Source of the DNA: Serinus canaria
Lineage: Eukaryota > Chordata > Aves > Passeriformes > Fringillidae
DNA: 64,000 bases
Assembly: GCF_022539315.1 (NCBI RefSeq)
Contig: NC_066327.1
Span: 15,834,834-15,898,833, forward strand
Direction of reading: 5' to 3'
Both the position numbers and the translations under genes were made by a program. A model generated the notes under the pieces. It saw only the letters and a program-made list of their open reading frames with translations. It was not told the origin of the DNA and searched no databases. This document shows, in pieces, positions 1 through 12,626 of this stretch. Numbering within the stretch: position 1 is the first letter of the stretch; every line of letters begins with the position of its first letter.

Positions 1-1962
1 ACAGCCTAGTGATGCTGAACTCCCACTTTCTTCATTTCTTGAAGAAATCTGAGAGAATCTCTACAGAAAAATCACACTTTCTTAAAGAGCTTAGCCTGCA
101 GTTAAGTGCTAGCTTAACTTTTTCCAGCTAAAATTCCAGTCCAGTCGTGGAATCCAAGCAAAAGAGCCACCAGAAAACAAGAGAGGCTTTACTCCACACC
201 ATCTATGATTTATGTTGATGATGATCATGCTAAAGCACAAAACAAAGCAGATTAATTTTTATAAATGCCAGTCCAGTGTTGCAACCATTGTGCTGCTGCC
301 TGAATGTCACTTTTCCTCACTTTTGAACAGGGCAAATTTGCTCTGGGCTCCACATCCCCAAAAAATAATGAATGAAAAAAAGATGGAAGACTGATGCCAG
401 CCTCACATGGATCATTTCCAGATTCCAGCCTCCGTTTCACATTCTTTTCTCTTTGATCCTCACACGAGTTCAAAAATATTTGTTTACATCAAGGTCATTC
501 CAGCTGACTCAATAATTCAGCAAGACAGAATGTTTGAAAGAAAACAAGTGGTTAAAGAAATTATTGAGGGGTTTGTTATTTGCTTGTGCCATGCCATAAA
601 GTGGAAAATTACCTTAAATACTGAAGGAAAAGACATGCATGAGGGATAAAGCCCAGCCAGAAGCACTGGGGTTCTGCATAACAATTCACAACAGCAAATA
701 CTTTTGAACTGTTTAACTTCTGCATGATTTCAGAGCAGGAGAAAGTCTAACTCTGCAGCAGGTAGGCTTTAACCCTAAAAAAACCTGTTCAAAACCATGA
801 GGCTCCGTCATCCTCCATCACCTGATTTTTTTGTTCCTTTAGTTCTTCTTGTGTGAGTGATGAAAAGTTTGTGGGCTGCTTTTCCCACTCCCCTCCCATG
901 AACTTGCAGGCTCTCTCATGGGCACAGATCTCCCAATTTGGCTGGAAAATGAGCTGATAGGTAAAAATGACAAATGTCCTGCAACAGCTTCTTTCCCACT
1001 GGGTTATCACCCTGCAAAAACCAGAATAGGCACAAGAAAATTGTGCCCCACTCCCTCTGAGGTTTTTGACTTGGTGGCAGCATTAATCCTATCAAGGAAC
1101 AGTGACTTTCCAACCTATATTTAGGAGCAGTGCTTCTCAGCATCCCTTGCATGATAGCAAAGAGAGAGAGCAAGGTTCAGGAGAGCAAGAGCAGCAGTAA
1201 TTTAGTGCACAGTGTGATCTGCATTTATCCAAAATTCAAAGAATTTCACAGCTCTGGGGGCTAAAGGGATGAGCTCCCTTCTGGTGCACTGCTCACCTGG
1301 TGGGACCTGGCTCTGATTTCAGTGGAGGGCAGCTCTGTGTTTGCTGGTTCTGTGCCAGGGTGGGACCTGTGTGCACACATGTGCTTCCCTATTGTGGCGA
1401 GAAAAAAATACAAACCCCCTCTGTTCCAAATCTGATCAGATTTCCCAAGGCTAGGGAAAACAGAGTGCAGGTTTGAGAGCTGAGAAACAATTCAGGGATT
1501 CATCAGAAATGACACAGGTGCCACAAGAAAGGAGTTTTCTTGTTGGAATGACTGTTTTGCCAAAACCCCAGCTATGTACAGAAAAACCCTCCAGTGCCAG
1601 GTTTAACCCAGGATTATCAATCCTCTGTGCAGACTAAACTCTTCCCCCATCTCTCATCCTCCAAGCCATATTCCTTCCACAATCCCCATCTCTTCAGTGG
1701 TTTAACATTTCCCTAAAGCCTGGCTTATCCCCGTGCCCCATTCCTGAGCCCAGTCCCAAATGTCTCCCCAGTACAGTGGGTGACTGGGAATGCTCTGGGC
1801 TGAACCTTCTTGCTCCCCCAGCCCCTGCTCAGCCCAGCTTTAACCTCTGGGGACCACCATGCAAGTGTCCTCCCTTTGTCACCACGTCACTGAAAGAATG
1901 GCATTTTCATGGTGAAATCACCCTTCTGCCTTCAGAGCTTTCTAGAATTGATAAAAAGACTC
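1..1962. other. Intergenic DNA, nothing recognised
   Basis: No open frame here is longer than about 90 codons, and none resembles a known protein or is bounded by convincing splice sites. Composition is unremarkable and AT-leaning. I see no RNA gene and no transposon end. Confidence 0.6.
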
Positions 1963-2071
1963 ATTTCCTGCATCAAGCTCCAATAATGAATTGCCATTTT
2001 GTGTATCAAGCCATTTTCCAATTGCCATTTTCCTGCATCAAGCTCCAATAATGAATTGCCATTTTTGCTGG
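1963..2071. repeat. Local tandem duplication, period 65 bp
   Basis: A block of about 38 bp beginning near 1964 (TTTCCTGCATCAAGCTCC...) recurs almost exactly 65 bp further on. The sequence between the copies also has shorter echoes of TTGCCATTTT. This is a two-copy tandem duplication in non-coding DNA. Confidence 0.8.
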
Positions 2072-5000
2072 TTCCCCATTGCCATTCAAGCATCACAGTG
2101 CTTGAATACAACAGGGAACCAGCACCTACAACTACCAAAACTGTTTATATCAACTCTTAAAAGCTGCTGAGAAAATTAACATTATATCCTAATTTAGTAG
2201 GAACGTTCCTTTAGGTGACACTGAAATCACATTTGACCACCTGATTTCCCCTCAGTTCCCCCATGCTGATCTCCTTCCCTCTGTGTGATGGCCAGGCTCC
2301 AAGAGCAGAAGTTTCCCCCACTTAGTTTTTCAGAGCCCATGGCCCAGCACACTGCACTGCACAGGAATTCAGCTCCTCGAGTGGCTTTGCAGGTCAGACT
2401 CCAGCAGCCACAGCAAAGCTCAGATGGAGAGCAGCAATTACTGGAACGTGTGAGATGTGGCAGCAGAGCAGCCTGCAAAGAGTGTGGCCACCCTGGCAGC
2501 ACCTCCAGAAACTCCTGTGAGGTGGGGATTTAAACTCAGCCAGGTCTTGTGTCATCATCCATCCGTCTCCTTGGCTTTCCCTCTCTGGGAGCAAATGATG
2601 AATGTGACCTTCTTTGTTTGAGTTCTTGCAATGAAGCACTGTTTGCATAAGGCTCTTTCTTATTTATTTTTTTCCTGCGGCTTGTTGACTTTTATAAGAC
2701 ATTCATAAATTTGTTCTGACTGCCAGTGAGATGCTTAATGGTGCTAAAGGGAAGGTATTAAGGATAGTCGACTCATGTTAGAACAAGCCACTTGAAAGTA
2801 GCTATAAATATTTGTCTGGATTTCATTTTGCTAACAAACAGCTTCTTTTCTTCTCCTCCTCCCATTGCCCCCCTTAAAGGGTTGATCTCATAAACAACAG
2901 AAGAATTTTCTCATTAATAAAAAAGCACATGTCTGGATTTGGGTTTTTTAATAGAAACTTTCCTATTGGGGACATTTGAGTCCTTGTATTCTGTCTGCAT
3001 GGAGTCAGCTCCCTTTTCAGGAAAACCTTGGCAGCTTAAGACCTCCAGGGTGAGCTCATGTTCTTTTGCACTCCCTCAAACTCATCCCTGCTCTTTCATT
3101 GCTCTGGCAGGGAGTTTAGGCTAGACTTAGGGACTGCAGTGTCCTAGAAGCAAGCCAGTAGCTACACATTCCTCCTCCTTTTGCTCATGAGCACACTGGA
3201 GGGTTTTGGATCCCTTCAGGACTGGAGCCACTTGCCACACACTTTGGGAGCTCCACCCTCCAGTCCCTTTGCTCCAAGGTCACATTGACAGGGACACAGA
3301 GAATATCCTGCTTTTATTGTCCACGGAACCAAAGTCCCTCTCTGGGAACTCAGACTGGCAACTGGGGGCTACCACCAGTGCAGCCCCCTCCAGATCCCTA
3401 CCAGCCCCAGGGCAGCAGAGACAGCTTTTCACACCAGAGTAGTCCAAAGCTGCTTCTTGGAATCAGCAGGGATGGATGCTGAGGGCTTGTCCCAGCCCCT
3501 GGCTTAGGGCAGGCAGAGCCCTGTCCTTCCCCGAATAGCCTCTGCTTGTGTTTCAGCACTGGAAGAGCAAAGCTGTGTTGGGATGCAAGCACCACTGGAG
3601 GTCTGAGAAGCTCCAAAGAGCTCCTGGTGGTTCAGATGAGCAGATAGCTCAGCACTCAGCCAGCAGGAGAGCCGAGGAAAAGGGGGTGCCCAGAGCAGGC
3701 AGATGGGAAGGAGAGGAAGCCTCCCTCGTTAAAAAGCAATTAGGAGACCAACAAGAGTGGGAAAACGAGGTTTGGGAGGGTCTTTTTATTTGGTTGGTTT
3801 AACTCTGTGGAAAGAATGACTTGTCAATGCAATTTTTAATTTGTTTTCTTGGTGTTCTCACAGAGCAGAGCTCATTACAGCAGTCCAGAAAGAACCAACA
3901 AGGAAATCCTGAGCACTGTCACCTCAGACAAGTCCCATAAGAGCCAGGGCGAGTTTTACCTGGGGAAGGACTGTCAGCTTTGGTCTGAGCCAGCAAACCA
4001 ACTTCCATTTGCAGCTTGGACTCACTGCTAAAATTATACAAATCCCCCAGAGAACTACCCCAGACAGCAAGGAAAGCAAAAGAGAAAATAAACTTTCTAA
4101 TACAGAGCTCTAAACTGTCTCCAGTGTTTTCTCTGGATCCTTTTGGATTTTCTGGATATGTGCACAGCACTCTCCGTTATAAAGCATCACCATGGCACAA
4201 ACAAACCCTGCCTCCAGCACAAGGACAGAAAAGACCTGGCAGATGGTCCAGATCAGCAGAGATAAGAGCAAACTACCACACAGGTGAGGCACCTGCCTGG
4301 GGGAAGGCTGCAGTTCCCTGCCAACATTCACCTCCCTGCTTCTTTTTCTCCCTCCTCCCTTTTTTTTCTTTTTTTTTTTTTTTTAACTCATGTATATCAC
4401 TCAAGCAGCTTTCCCAGTGCCTGCAAACGCTAATTGCCATGGTTTGTAACATTCTGTACCCCTGTACTGGGATTAGGTGGCAGCCCAGGAGCCCTGATGA
4501 TATCGTGGTGAATGATTTATCCACCCTGCACCACATTCCTGCCCCGTGCTGAAGCAATAATGCTGGGGAGAACTTGGAGTGATTAGTTTGCCTCTGGTGT
4601 GGGCTACAATCAAACGTTAATGGCCTTGAGCACCCAAGAAGTTCAATTAATGCCTTGGAATGGCCTGGCTGGAAGGCCTTTATTAAATGGACCATTAACA
4701 CAAGGAACACTATTTCATGCCTTTGTAAACCTGAGTAAAATGCTCCTCACATCCAAGGCACCCTGGCCATGTGCTAAATTAGCAAGCACCTGAAGAACAC
4801 TTTGTTCAGAGATGGGCCCCAGCTGCATTATGGACACACATTCCTACCACCAGCACGAGTTTAGGCTCTCTAGAAGGTTGAAAGTCTTGGGAAAAAAACT
4901 CTGGTTTCTGACACTCTCAGGAAGGAGCAGTTTTGTACCACCTCCTCTACACCTTCAGTCCCTGCTCCCACCAAAATCCCCAAAAGCCTGGAATGAGCCC

Positions 5001-6456
5001 AGGGAAGAGGAGAATCCTTCAGAGCCCTCCTAGGGAGGAAAAGGAGTGCTGATGCTCATGGAAGGAGCTTTGCTAATGGCTGAGGGGACAGACCCATCCC
5101 AAGAACCATAAAAACTTTGTCTGATTGCTCTGCTCATCCTTGTCACTGAGTGTGAGTGGCAAAATGTTGATGGCAGTAACCAAGAGCTGATTTATTAAAA
5201 TGTAGAAAGGTTTTTCCATCAATCAACCCATCAGTGCTTCCAGGTGATGCCACCAACACTCACATCCCTCCACCCCTCAGAGAAGCAGCCAGATCATTCA
5301 GGGACCACAAGATAACTCTTAGAGATGGTTCCAGCAGGGGGGGAGCTGGGGAGACACCTGCAAGGCTGAGGAATTGCACAGAAATCAGTCACCCCCCCAG
5401 TGCCCTTCAAGTCACACATTGAACTGCTTTTAATTGCCCAGTCCCAGCTTCTTCCTCTGCTGGAGACTGTGCAAGGGCCTTTCTGCACAGGCCATTTTTA
5501 GGGTTCACTCCTAAACCTTAACCCACAGCGCCTTCCTGGCCAGGCCAAGCCAGCTGTGACACAGCAGGGCAGGACAATGTCACTGTGCAGCCAGGCCAGG
5601 TTTGCTCTCTGGGGCTGCCCATCCCAGCCCTAAACTCCCTGCCAAGGGAAACTGGATTGAGCTCAGATCAGATTGTGTGAGAGCTGGCCTGTGGGGACTT
5701 TTCACTGGAAAAGACTTTTCACTTTTTCTTCAGCAAAAATAACTCCAGAGGCTCAGCAGGACAACAGGAGAGGGGAAAGGGAGAGAGCCTGGAGCCATGG
5801 AGAGAGAGCTGTGCTAGGGGAGGGGAGAACAAGGGGAGATAACCTGCAAGGTAAATAAAAAAGCACAAGAGCTTCTTTGTGACTCCAGAGAGAGAAAGTG
5901 AGGGGCAAGAGGTCAAACTTTACACTAATTAACCTTGTATCAGCAAACCTTGAAAGCCTGAACTGCCCCAGGGGCTGCAGCACGGGAGGTCAACCTGGGC
6001 CATCTCCATCTTTGAAACCAAGGGTGAAAAGTGACAAAAAAGGGACAGCTCCACCTTCAGAGCCCAGGCAGCTTACAGCGCTGCAGGTCCCACCTGAAAA
6101 TGGGGGTTTGCTCTGGAATCCCCCACAGCATCCTTTAAATTTGTAAAAAATATAATTTAAAAATTAAAAGAACATTGCGAAAATGTGCACCTGCTCCCTG
6201 ATCCAGCCGAGCAGGGATCTGTGGGCTCACCTTTAAACACAGGACACTGCTAGCCCAGACAATCTGAAATCATTTTCTTGTCTGGATCAGTCAAAGGATT
6301 GCCATGGGTGTCCTCAAGCTGCACAGTAAATTAAAGCAACACCTGGTTCTGTCAATGCTGTGGACACAGCAGTAAAAATCATGCAGCAGCTCACAGAGAT
6401 ATAGAAATTATAAAGACTGATGTACAAAATACATTGAAAATCCATGTCTTGTACAG

Positions 6457-6459
<3 letters not shown>
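2072..6459. other. Intergenic DNA with pyrimidine tract
   Basis: No gene is supported. A C/T tract with long T runs lies at about 4341-4384. The 2690-2830 stretch is AT-rich and of normal complexity, as unique regulatory DNA often is, but nothing in the sequence alone proves a function. Open frames up to 178 codons here lack homology and run through the pyrimidine tract. Confidence 0.55.

Positions 6460-6504
<45 letters not shown>
6460..6504. repeat. (AT)22 dinucleotide microsatellite
   Basis: An uninterrupted alternating A/T run of about 45 bp. Confidence 0.98.
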
Positions 6505-6506
<2 letters not shown>

Positions 6507-6969
6507 ATATGGAAAAAGGGTAATTATATCTCTGTCCTCAGTGGCTAATCTGAGGGAAATGGCAAGCCTGGTTTGGGTGTTCTGGCTAGAGGAAACACAG
6601 CATAATTGCCATTTAATGCCTTTACTTGTTGGCTTGGAAAGAGAGTTCAAATTCCTGGTGTATTAACACTGAAAAAGCATCAGAGGAAAAGGTGCTTTAC
6701 TCAAACACTGAATACCCAACTTTATCCTGAGAAAGAAAACCAACCTCCACAGCCTCTTCCTTATTTCCCTCCATTAGCACAGGGGATCCCAAAAACCACT
6801 GGGGGATCCACTCACACCTTCTGCACACAAAATGGAGATTTTTAAATGTTTTTTTTCTTATTGGTGGAGTCCTGAATGACAATCACAAACACCTGGGGTT
6901 ACTGCAGGACAAATTAACTCTGCTAGAGGGTCACCAGGAAGATCAACCCCATAAACAACACTGAGGGGA

Positions 6970-7037
6970 CTTCTCTTTATCAAGCTTCTGTCTGGAAATT
7001 CTGCAGAACTTCCAGAGAGAAGCTTGATAAAGAGAAG
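6970..7037. repeat. 68-bp near-perfect palindrome (hairpin or cruciform)
   Basis: Base i pairs with base 14007 minus i across the whole interval. 32 of 34 pairs are complementary; the exceptions are 6990/7017 (G-G) and 6998/7009 (A-C). The outer 20-bp arms (6970-6989 and 7018-7037) are perfect. There is essentially no loop, since the centre TTCTGCAGAA is itself self-complementary. Complementarity stops at 6969/7038. A transcript of either strand would fold into a long stem. Possible origins are a template-switch event, a small palindromic transposon (MITE-like) remnant, or a small-RNA hairpin. I cannot tell which. Confidence 0.95.
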
Positions 7038-7039
7038 CA

Positions 7040-7090
7040 CAGAATAAAAATATCAATTTTTCTGGTACAGAATAAAAATATCAATTTTTC
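7040..7090. repeat. Tandem duplication, 28-bp unit
   Basis: Two copies of a unit beginning CAGAATAAAAATATCAATTT start at 7040 and 7068. They begin two bases after the end of the 68-bp palindrome, so both structures may come from one replication accident. Confidence 0.85.
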
Positions 7091-8540
7091 AGGATTTGGG
7101 GAAGGCAGTGCCAGCTCTGCCTAGCCCCTAGCACACACCAAACTAACTCATGATCCCAGCCGAGGGGAGAACAAAGCTGCATGCCCATTCTCCCAGTGTG
7201 AGGGACCAGGGATTGAGAACTCCTGAAAAGCCCCTTTTGCTTCCCAGTCCAGTTTGTATTTGTTTAAGCCCAAGGCAGACAAACACGAGAGGAGCCCCCA
7301 GGAATCCATAACCACCCTGATGCTTCTGGGTAGCAAGTCATCTCCACTGCCATCTGTTTTCAGTCACTTCCAAACGAGTTCTGAAGAGTCAATTGTTTTC
7401 TTCTAGGAAAAATAAACATGCAAGCTGCTATTCACCCAATTTCCAGCAATTTTCTGCTGTGGGTAAATGTAGCTTCAGATTTTAGAACTAAGTCTCATTC
7501 TCATCCAAAGAATTTTGCAATATAATTACCTCATTCTTACTGACTTGGATAACTGTTGCCCTTTGAGAGGAGAAAAAAAAAAAAAAAGAAAAAAAAAAGG
7601 GGGTGTAAAGTCTGCAAGACTAATTCCTCCTCCTGCCCCTCTGTTATAAAATCTTGGAACAATTGACAGTGATTAATCTCACTTGATATTTCTTTGGTTC
7701 TCTATTTGTTGACTTAAAGGCATTTTATGACTGATTGTTTTCAGTTGCCTGGACAGCTGTCAGATCTGTACTGTGGTTTGATTTGGCTTTCAGGGAGCAA
7801 AATTATTATTTTTCTTATTTTTACAGCTCCAAAACATAGTGGCTGACGGAGGTGGCCCGTCAAAAACCATCTATGTGAAACCAAAACTCCCTCCAGATTG
7901 GGAGAAGATGGCTCAGACATTCTGCAGGCAGATTACACAAGCAAGATGTGGAAGGCAACAACACCATTTTTTTAAATTTTATTACTAGTTTTGAAGATGC
8001 CCAGCTTGCACATAGTCTCAAATACAGTGGCAAAACCCATCCTAAGTGTAACATCAGTGGTTTTCTAGGAGTAACTTTGGCCTTTGGAGCAGCACTGGTG
8101 GAGCTGCATTTTCTGCTTGTTTTGGGGCTGAAGTGCTGCAGTCCAAGCAATTCCCATCCCTGCTTGCCTGGGACAGGCTGTGCTCAGTGAAAGGAGGGGC
8201 AAACAGGGTCTGAGAGTCTGAAGCACCCAAAAAAACCCATAAAAGAGTGAGGAGAGCTCAGGAGAGGAAGGGGTTAATACTGAACAGCTCAATATCCATC
8301 ACCTTCAACCTCCTGTCTCTAACAACCTTTGACTTTAAACCTTACCCTCAATTTTAGCCTCTTTTCATCTCTGTATCTTCCTTTTACCTCCATCTCACCA
8401 CTGTGCCCACCCAGCTCTTCCCTCTTCTCATGGTGCACCCACAAACCAGACTAACACCACCTGAACATCATCCCTGCCTCATCCTCCTGCCCTTTTGAGG
8501 GATTCCAAGCTAAAATCTCACCAGCTTCTACCTCAAACAC
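7091..8540. other. Intergenic DNA with A-rich tract
   Basis: No gene is recognised. An A-rich run interrupted by one G lies at 7573-7598. The rest is unique-looking sequence with short meaningless open frames on both strands. Confidence 0.55.
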
Positions 8541-8662
8541 ACCTGGACAGGGCTTGGAGCAACCTGGGATAGTGGAGGCTACCCCTGCCCGTGGCAAGGA
8601 AGTGGAACTAAGTTTTCTTAAATGTCCCTTCCTGCCCAAACCATTCTGGGATTCTCTGATTC
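8541..8662 (+). mobile_element. CR1 LINE, 3'-end fragment
   Basis: The sequence follows the tail of avian CR1 non-LTR retrotransposons: ACCTGGACAGGGCTTGGAGC, then a phrase like 'tagtggaagg...ctgcccatggcaaggg...tggaact', then 'aaatgtcccttcctgcccaaaccattctgggattctctgattc'. It ends with the degenerate ATTCTNTG octamers that stand in for a poly(A) tail in CR1. It is heavily 5'-truncated, as most CR1 copies are, and codes for nothing. Confidence 0.85.
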
Positions 8663-11593
8663 AAAATTTACCTGTGAGCTTAAGCCTGTGGAGAGAGCAG
8701 CTGCCACTGGCTCCAGATGGCTAAAATTTAAGCACAGAAGAATAAAAGCTCTTTAAATGCTCTACAACCTGGTGTTTTCCTGGATAGGTGATGGGATCTG
8801 CTTGCACATCTTCATGTTTGTCCCTGTCCAGCTATAAAAGATTAGGAGAAGACAGCTCCCATGGTGGCACCTCAGGGACAGTCACAGCCCACACTTAATC
8901 CCTCATTGCTTTTTGAAATCTGTGGCTCCCAGCACCCAAAGTTTGCAGCACACGAAACAGCCAGAACAAGTGCACAAACACAGTGAAATGAGGGGTGGGA
9001 CTCATCATTATTTTGCAGGCTCTCACTGCTTGCAAAAGAAGTGCTCTCCACCACCTGAGCCACCCTCCTCTTTCACTGCCCACATCACTTCCCAGCCTGC
9101 CTCCTCTGGTATTCCCAGCTGGAATTAGGATTACTACCAACTCTCTTAAAAATAAATATAACCCATACAGTTCTTTTCTGAATTACCAGATTATTATTCA
9201 CCCTTTCAGCCCATTCTGAAGCATTTACATTACTCAGATGCAATGCCCCTGTTTTCCTCATTGAGGACCTATGGCCCTGCTGCTCTTTTCAAGCTTCACA
9301 ATTCTATTTTCATGGGTTTTTACTTTTCTTCTTCCAGTCCCCTCCACAACACACTGCAAGCAGTGGAAGTGAGCCCCACATTATGCCCTGAGAGCCTGCG
9401 TGTAACAATAGACTTGAGCTTGGTTTTACTAAATCACTCATCCCAACATCTTCTCTCCCTTGCTTTCTAAACCATGGCCATAAATTGTTGGGAGAACAGC
9501 AGGACAGTCATATCTTTGCATCCATGCCCTCATCAGCTCTTCTAACACCCTGCAAATCTGGGCCACCACATCCACCAGGCCACATTTAATTGTGCACAAC
9601 ACGCTGGTGAAGTTTCCCTCACCCTTGCTCACATACAGATCTTTCAATCCAGCTGAAACATCTGGGAATTGTTTCCCCAGTTCCACAAATCCCCTCCATT
9701 CCTGATCATCTTCTTAGGGTTCCACCTTCTCCAGACACATATCCCTTCTCCTCAGCCACTTGGACACGGGACAGATTGGGACCATCCTCGAGCAAATAAA
9801 TCCCAGTGGTTTTCCCATCTCCTCTGCTTTCCACCACTCTGGTCTCATTTCTGTCATCTGATTCCTCTTTATGCACATTGCCTGTTCTCATAGCCATTCA
9901 CGTCACACATTTAAGAAGGTGGCAAAGAATGTCAAATGTCTTTATAATCCCACTAAGCCACATTTGCTGCTTCAACCGCCAGCTCAGTTCACTGTGCTCC
10001 TTTTAAACAAACACAAACAACCCCAGAAGATGTAACAACAACAGAAACAGGCGGGCAGCAGAGCAGGACATGCTGAAACTCAGCGTGGTCCCCCATTAGG
10101 GGGAAAAATTCGAGTGTTTTAATCCTGACAACGGCACCACAATGAATCAGTGGATGTGACGGGTCAGCCTCTCGGCTGGTGCAGCGCCAGCAGCTTCCAC
10201 AGGGGTTCATCAGGCATGAATTGGCCCCATATGTGAAAACCCTCCACAATTTGTCCAGTTTCTCCCATCCCCGCCGAGCAGAGCCTCCATATGTGAGATC
10301 CCACAGAGCTGTCAGCCAACGTCACATTTCAATAACAGCAAAAACAGCCGGGGCTGCACAAACCAGCGGAACAATCCCGTTGCTCATAAACTGGCAAGTG
10401 ACCTCCGTTGGCAGAGCTTTTGTTGATCACAGCCCTGTCTATGGAACAAAACATAGGAGCTACCACGCCAGGACAGACTCAGTGATCCATCTTCCCCTCC
10501 TGTCTCCAGCAGAGGCCAACGTTGATGTTGGAAGGGGAGATTAAAGATGGATCCACGACGCCTGCGAGGCACCTGGGCTGCTTGTGCAATACTCTGCCCT
10601 TGACCCAGGGAAAAGCTCTCCTGCTCCGTGCAAGTGTGCAATATGTCATCCCAGGGAGGAAAGGCTCTCAGGGGCTGTCATCAACATATGTCCAAGTCAG
10701 ACCACTGTCCTCTCTGTTTCTGTCTTTATTTTAGCTTGATTGATATAACTGAACATCTTCCTCTTAAGATCAAGTCTTTGACTTCACAAATTGAATTTTG
10801 TGTCAAAAATATTGTTCTTACCTAAGTTAATATCTTTCCTTGCAGAAGTAGATGCATAGGATTATTTTTTTTCACCTTACCCAGTTTCTCAGGGTTTTAA
10901 TCCCTTTCCTTGCCTATTCAACACCAAATTAATGTTGGTCCATTCTATTTCTTTGTAGATAAATTCTCTCACTCCCAGCTTTATAAACTTTTATTCTTTT
11001 CTGCCTTTATTCCATCTTGTCTTGGACATGATTTATATAGTTCAGCTACAACATTATTTGGCTCAGTCCTGAACAGAGATTGCATTCTCAGTTCCCACAA
11101 GGCAAACAAATAGATTAGGTGAAAAAAAAATTTAAAAACCTGAAATAATATCTTGCACTTGAAGCAGAGTTCAGGGAAGTTGATGAGATGATGCTGATGG
11201 CTCTACAATGAATCAGATCCTTCCTAAACTGAGATTTATGATAAAGTACTAACCATTCTTCAATTCAAAAGTGGAGATGGTGATTGGATGACTGTTTTAT
11301 TTGTCCATCTTTTTGTCACAAACCAACTGATTTTGCAGATATTAAAACCCCCCCCAAAAAAATGATCTGAACTATTTCATTTATTCTTTTCCATCTCTGA
11401 AAGAAGCACTTTTTAAATGCTGTGCCTGGTAGAACATGCTAACGTGAAAAATTCTCAAATTAATTTAGAAACGAAGTATAGATATTTTTGGTTCAAGCTA
11501 CTAAAAATAAAATAAAATTTAATTTTTTTTTTAAAAGTTGGCTCTCTCTATTTATATATTATTAATACTCAGAACATCTCTTGATTCCAGAGA
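8663..11593. other. Intergenic DNA, possible conserved element at 10020-10560
   Basis: No gene is recognised. The 10020-10560 stretch differs from its surroundings: it keeps several CpGs and is balanced in composition. It carries two identical CCATATGTGA segments exactly 60 bp apart (E-box CATATG at 10228 and 10288) and an AACAAT SOX-like motif near 10368. It looks more like a regulatory element than decayed repeat, but only cross-species comparison could show that. Confidence 0.45.
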
Positions 11594-11940
11594 CTGAAGC
11601 AGAGAGGGAAAACTCCTGCATCCATCCCCAAGCCGAGTATTTCGTGCGGTACCAACTGCCAGTCCTGGCAGCCCCGCCACCCTCGTTAGGTGATAAATTA
11701 ATGCTCGGCTCCCGCTGTGCCCTTGCCAAGCGGGCAGAGCTCCAGCCCGAGCCTGGCTTGTCCAACCGGCACCCACCCTCTAGTGGGATGAGGGAAAAGT
11801 GCTGCTCCAGCTGCTCCGGATCCACCCTGCGGCACGGGCAGCTGCTGGACACGGGATGCTCCCGAGGGATGGGCACGGCGGGATCGTCCTTCCTCCGCTC
11901 TGCCCTCCACACCTCTGCTGGGTCAAAAGGAGTTTGAGCT
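11594..11940. other. GC- and CpG-richer block inside AT-rich DNA
   Basis: This segment is clearly richer in GC and CpG than the AT-rich 10.8-11.6 kb sequence before it. It is open for over 110 codons on both strands (11581-11937 + and 11562-11912 -), a common by-product of high GC. Neither translation resembles a known family. It could be a small CpG island, a relatively recent insertion, or part of an LTR or LINE I do not recognise. No terminal repeats or target-site duplications were seen. Confidence 0.5.
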
Positions 11941-12129
11941 CTGAGAGGTGATTCCAGCCAGGATGAGCTTCTGCAAGAAATCCTGGGATCATCTTTTCTT
12001 ACAAGCTCTGCACTGCAGGGTCAGGGCTGTTTTAAATGCGTTTTTATAGGGGACCAAGCAGTGATAACCCACGGAATCAGGGGCTGTAAGTGTCATTCTG
12101 TGCCAAAAACAGTGTGGCAGCAGGAGCAG

Positions 12130-12626
12130 GGCACTGGCTGTCCCCTGTGCTGGCACTGCTGAGGTCACACCATGGGGGCTGTGTCCGGTTCTGGGACCCT
12201 CAATTCGGGAAGGACCTGGTGGGGCTGGAGCATGCCCAGGGAAGGGAACAGAGCTGGGTCTGGAGAATTCCTGAGCGAGGTGGGAAGGGGCTCAGCCTTG
12301 AGAAAAGGAGACTCAGGGGGGACCTTGTGGCTCTGCACAGCTCCTGCCAGGAGGGGACAGCTGGGGGGGTCGGGCTGTGCTCCAGGGAACAGGGACAGGA
12401 GGAGAGGGAACGGCCTCAGGCTGGGCCAGGGCAGGCTCAGGGTGGGCACAGCAGGAATTTCCCCATGCAAAGGGGGCTCAGGCACTGGAACTGCCCAGGG
12501 AGGGTTGGAGAGCCCATCCCTGGAGGTGGCACTCAGAGCTCTGGGCTGGGGACAGGGTGGGGATGGAGCAGAGGCTGCACTTGATGATACCAGAGCTCTT
12601 TTCCAACCAAAATTATTCATGATTCC
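12130..12626 (+). mobile_element. CR1 LINE, 5'-truncated 3' portion
   Basis: The block follows the CR1 3' region in order: 'ctgctgaggtcacac...gtgtccggttctggga', 'ggctggagcatgcccaggga', 'gagaaaaggagactcagggg', 'cactggaactgcccaggga', 'ccatccctggaggt', then a tail like 'cttgatgatac..agagctcttttccaacc' and an ATTCATGATTC octamer end. It contains the end of the reverse-transcriptase region and the 3' UTR in a decayed state, with no useful open frame. The last 66 bp form the beginning of the duplicated segment at 12561-12909. Confidence 0.92.

Noticed and set aside
5331..5344. CCAGCAGGGGGGGA, similar to a CTCF core
   Set aside because: The match lacks the GC step of the core and lies in a G run. 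It is too weak to annotate.
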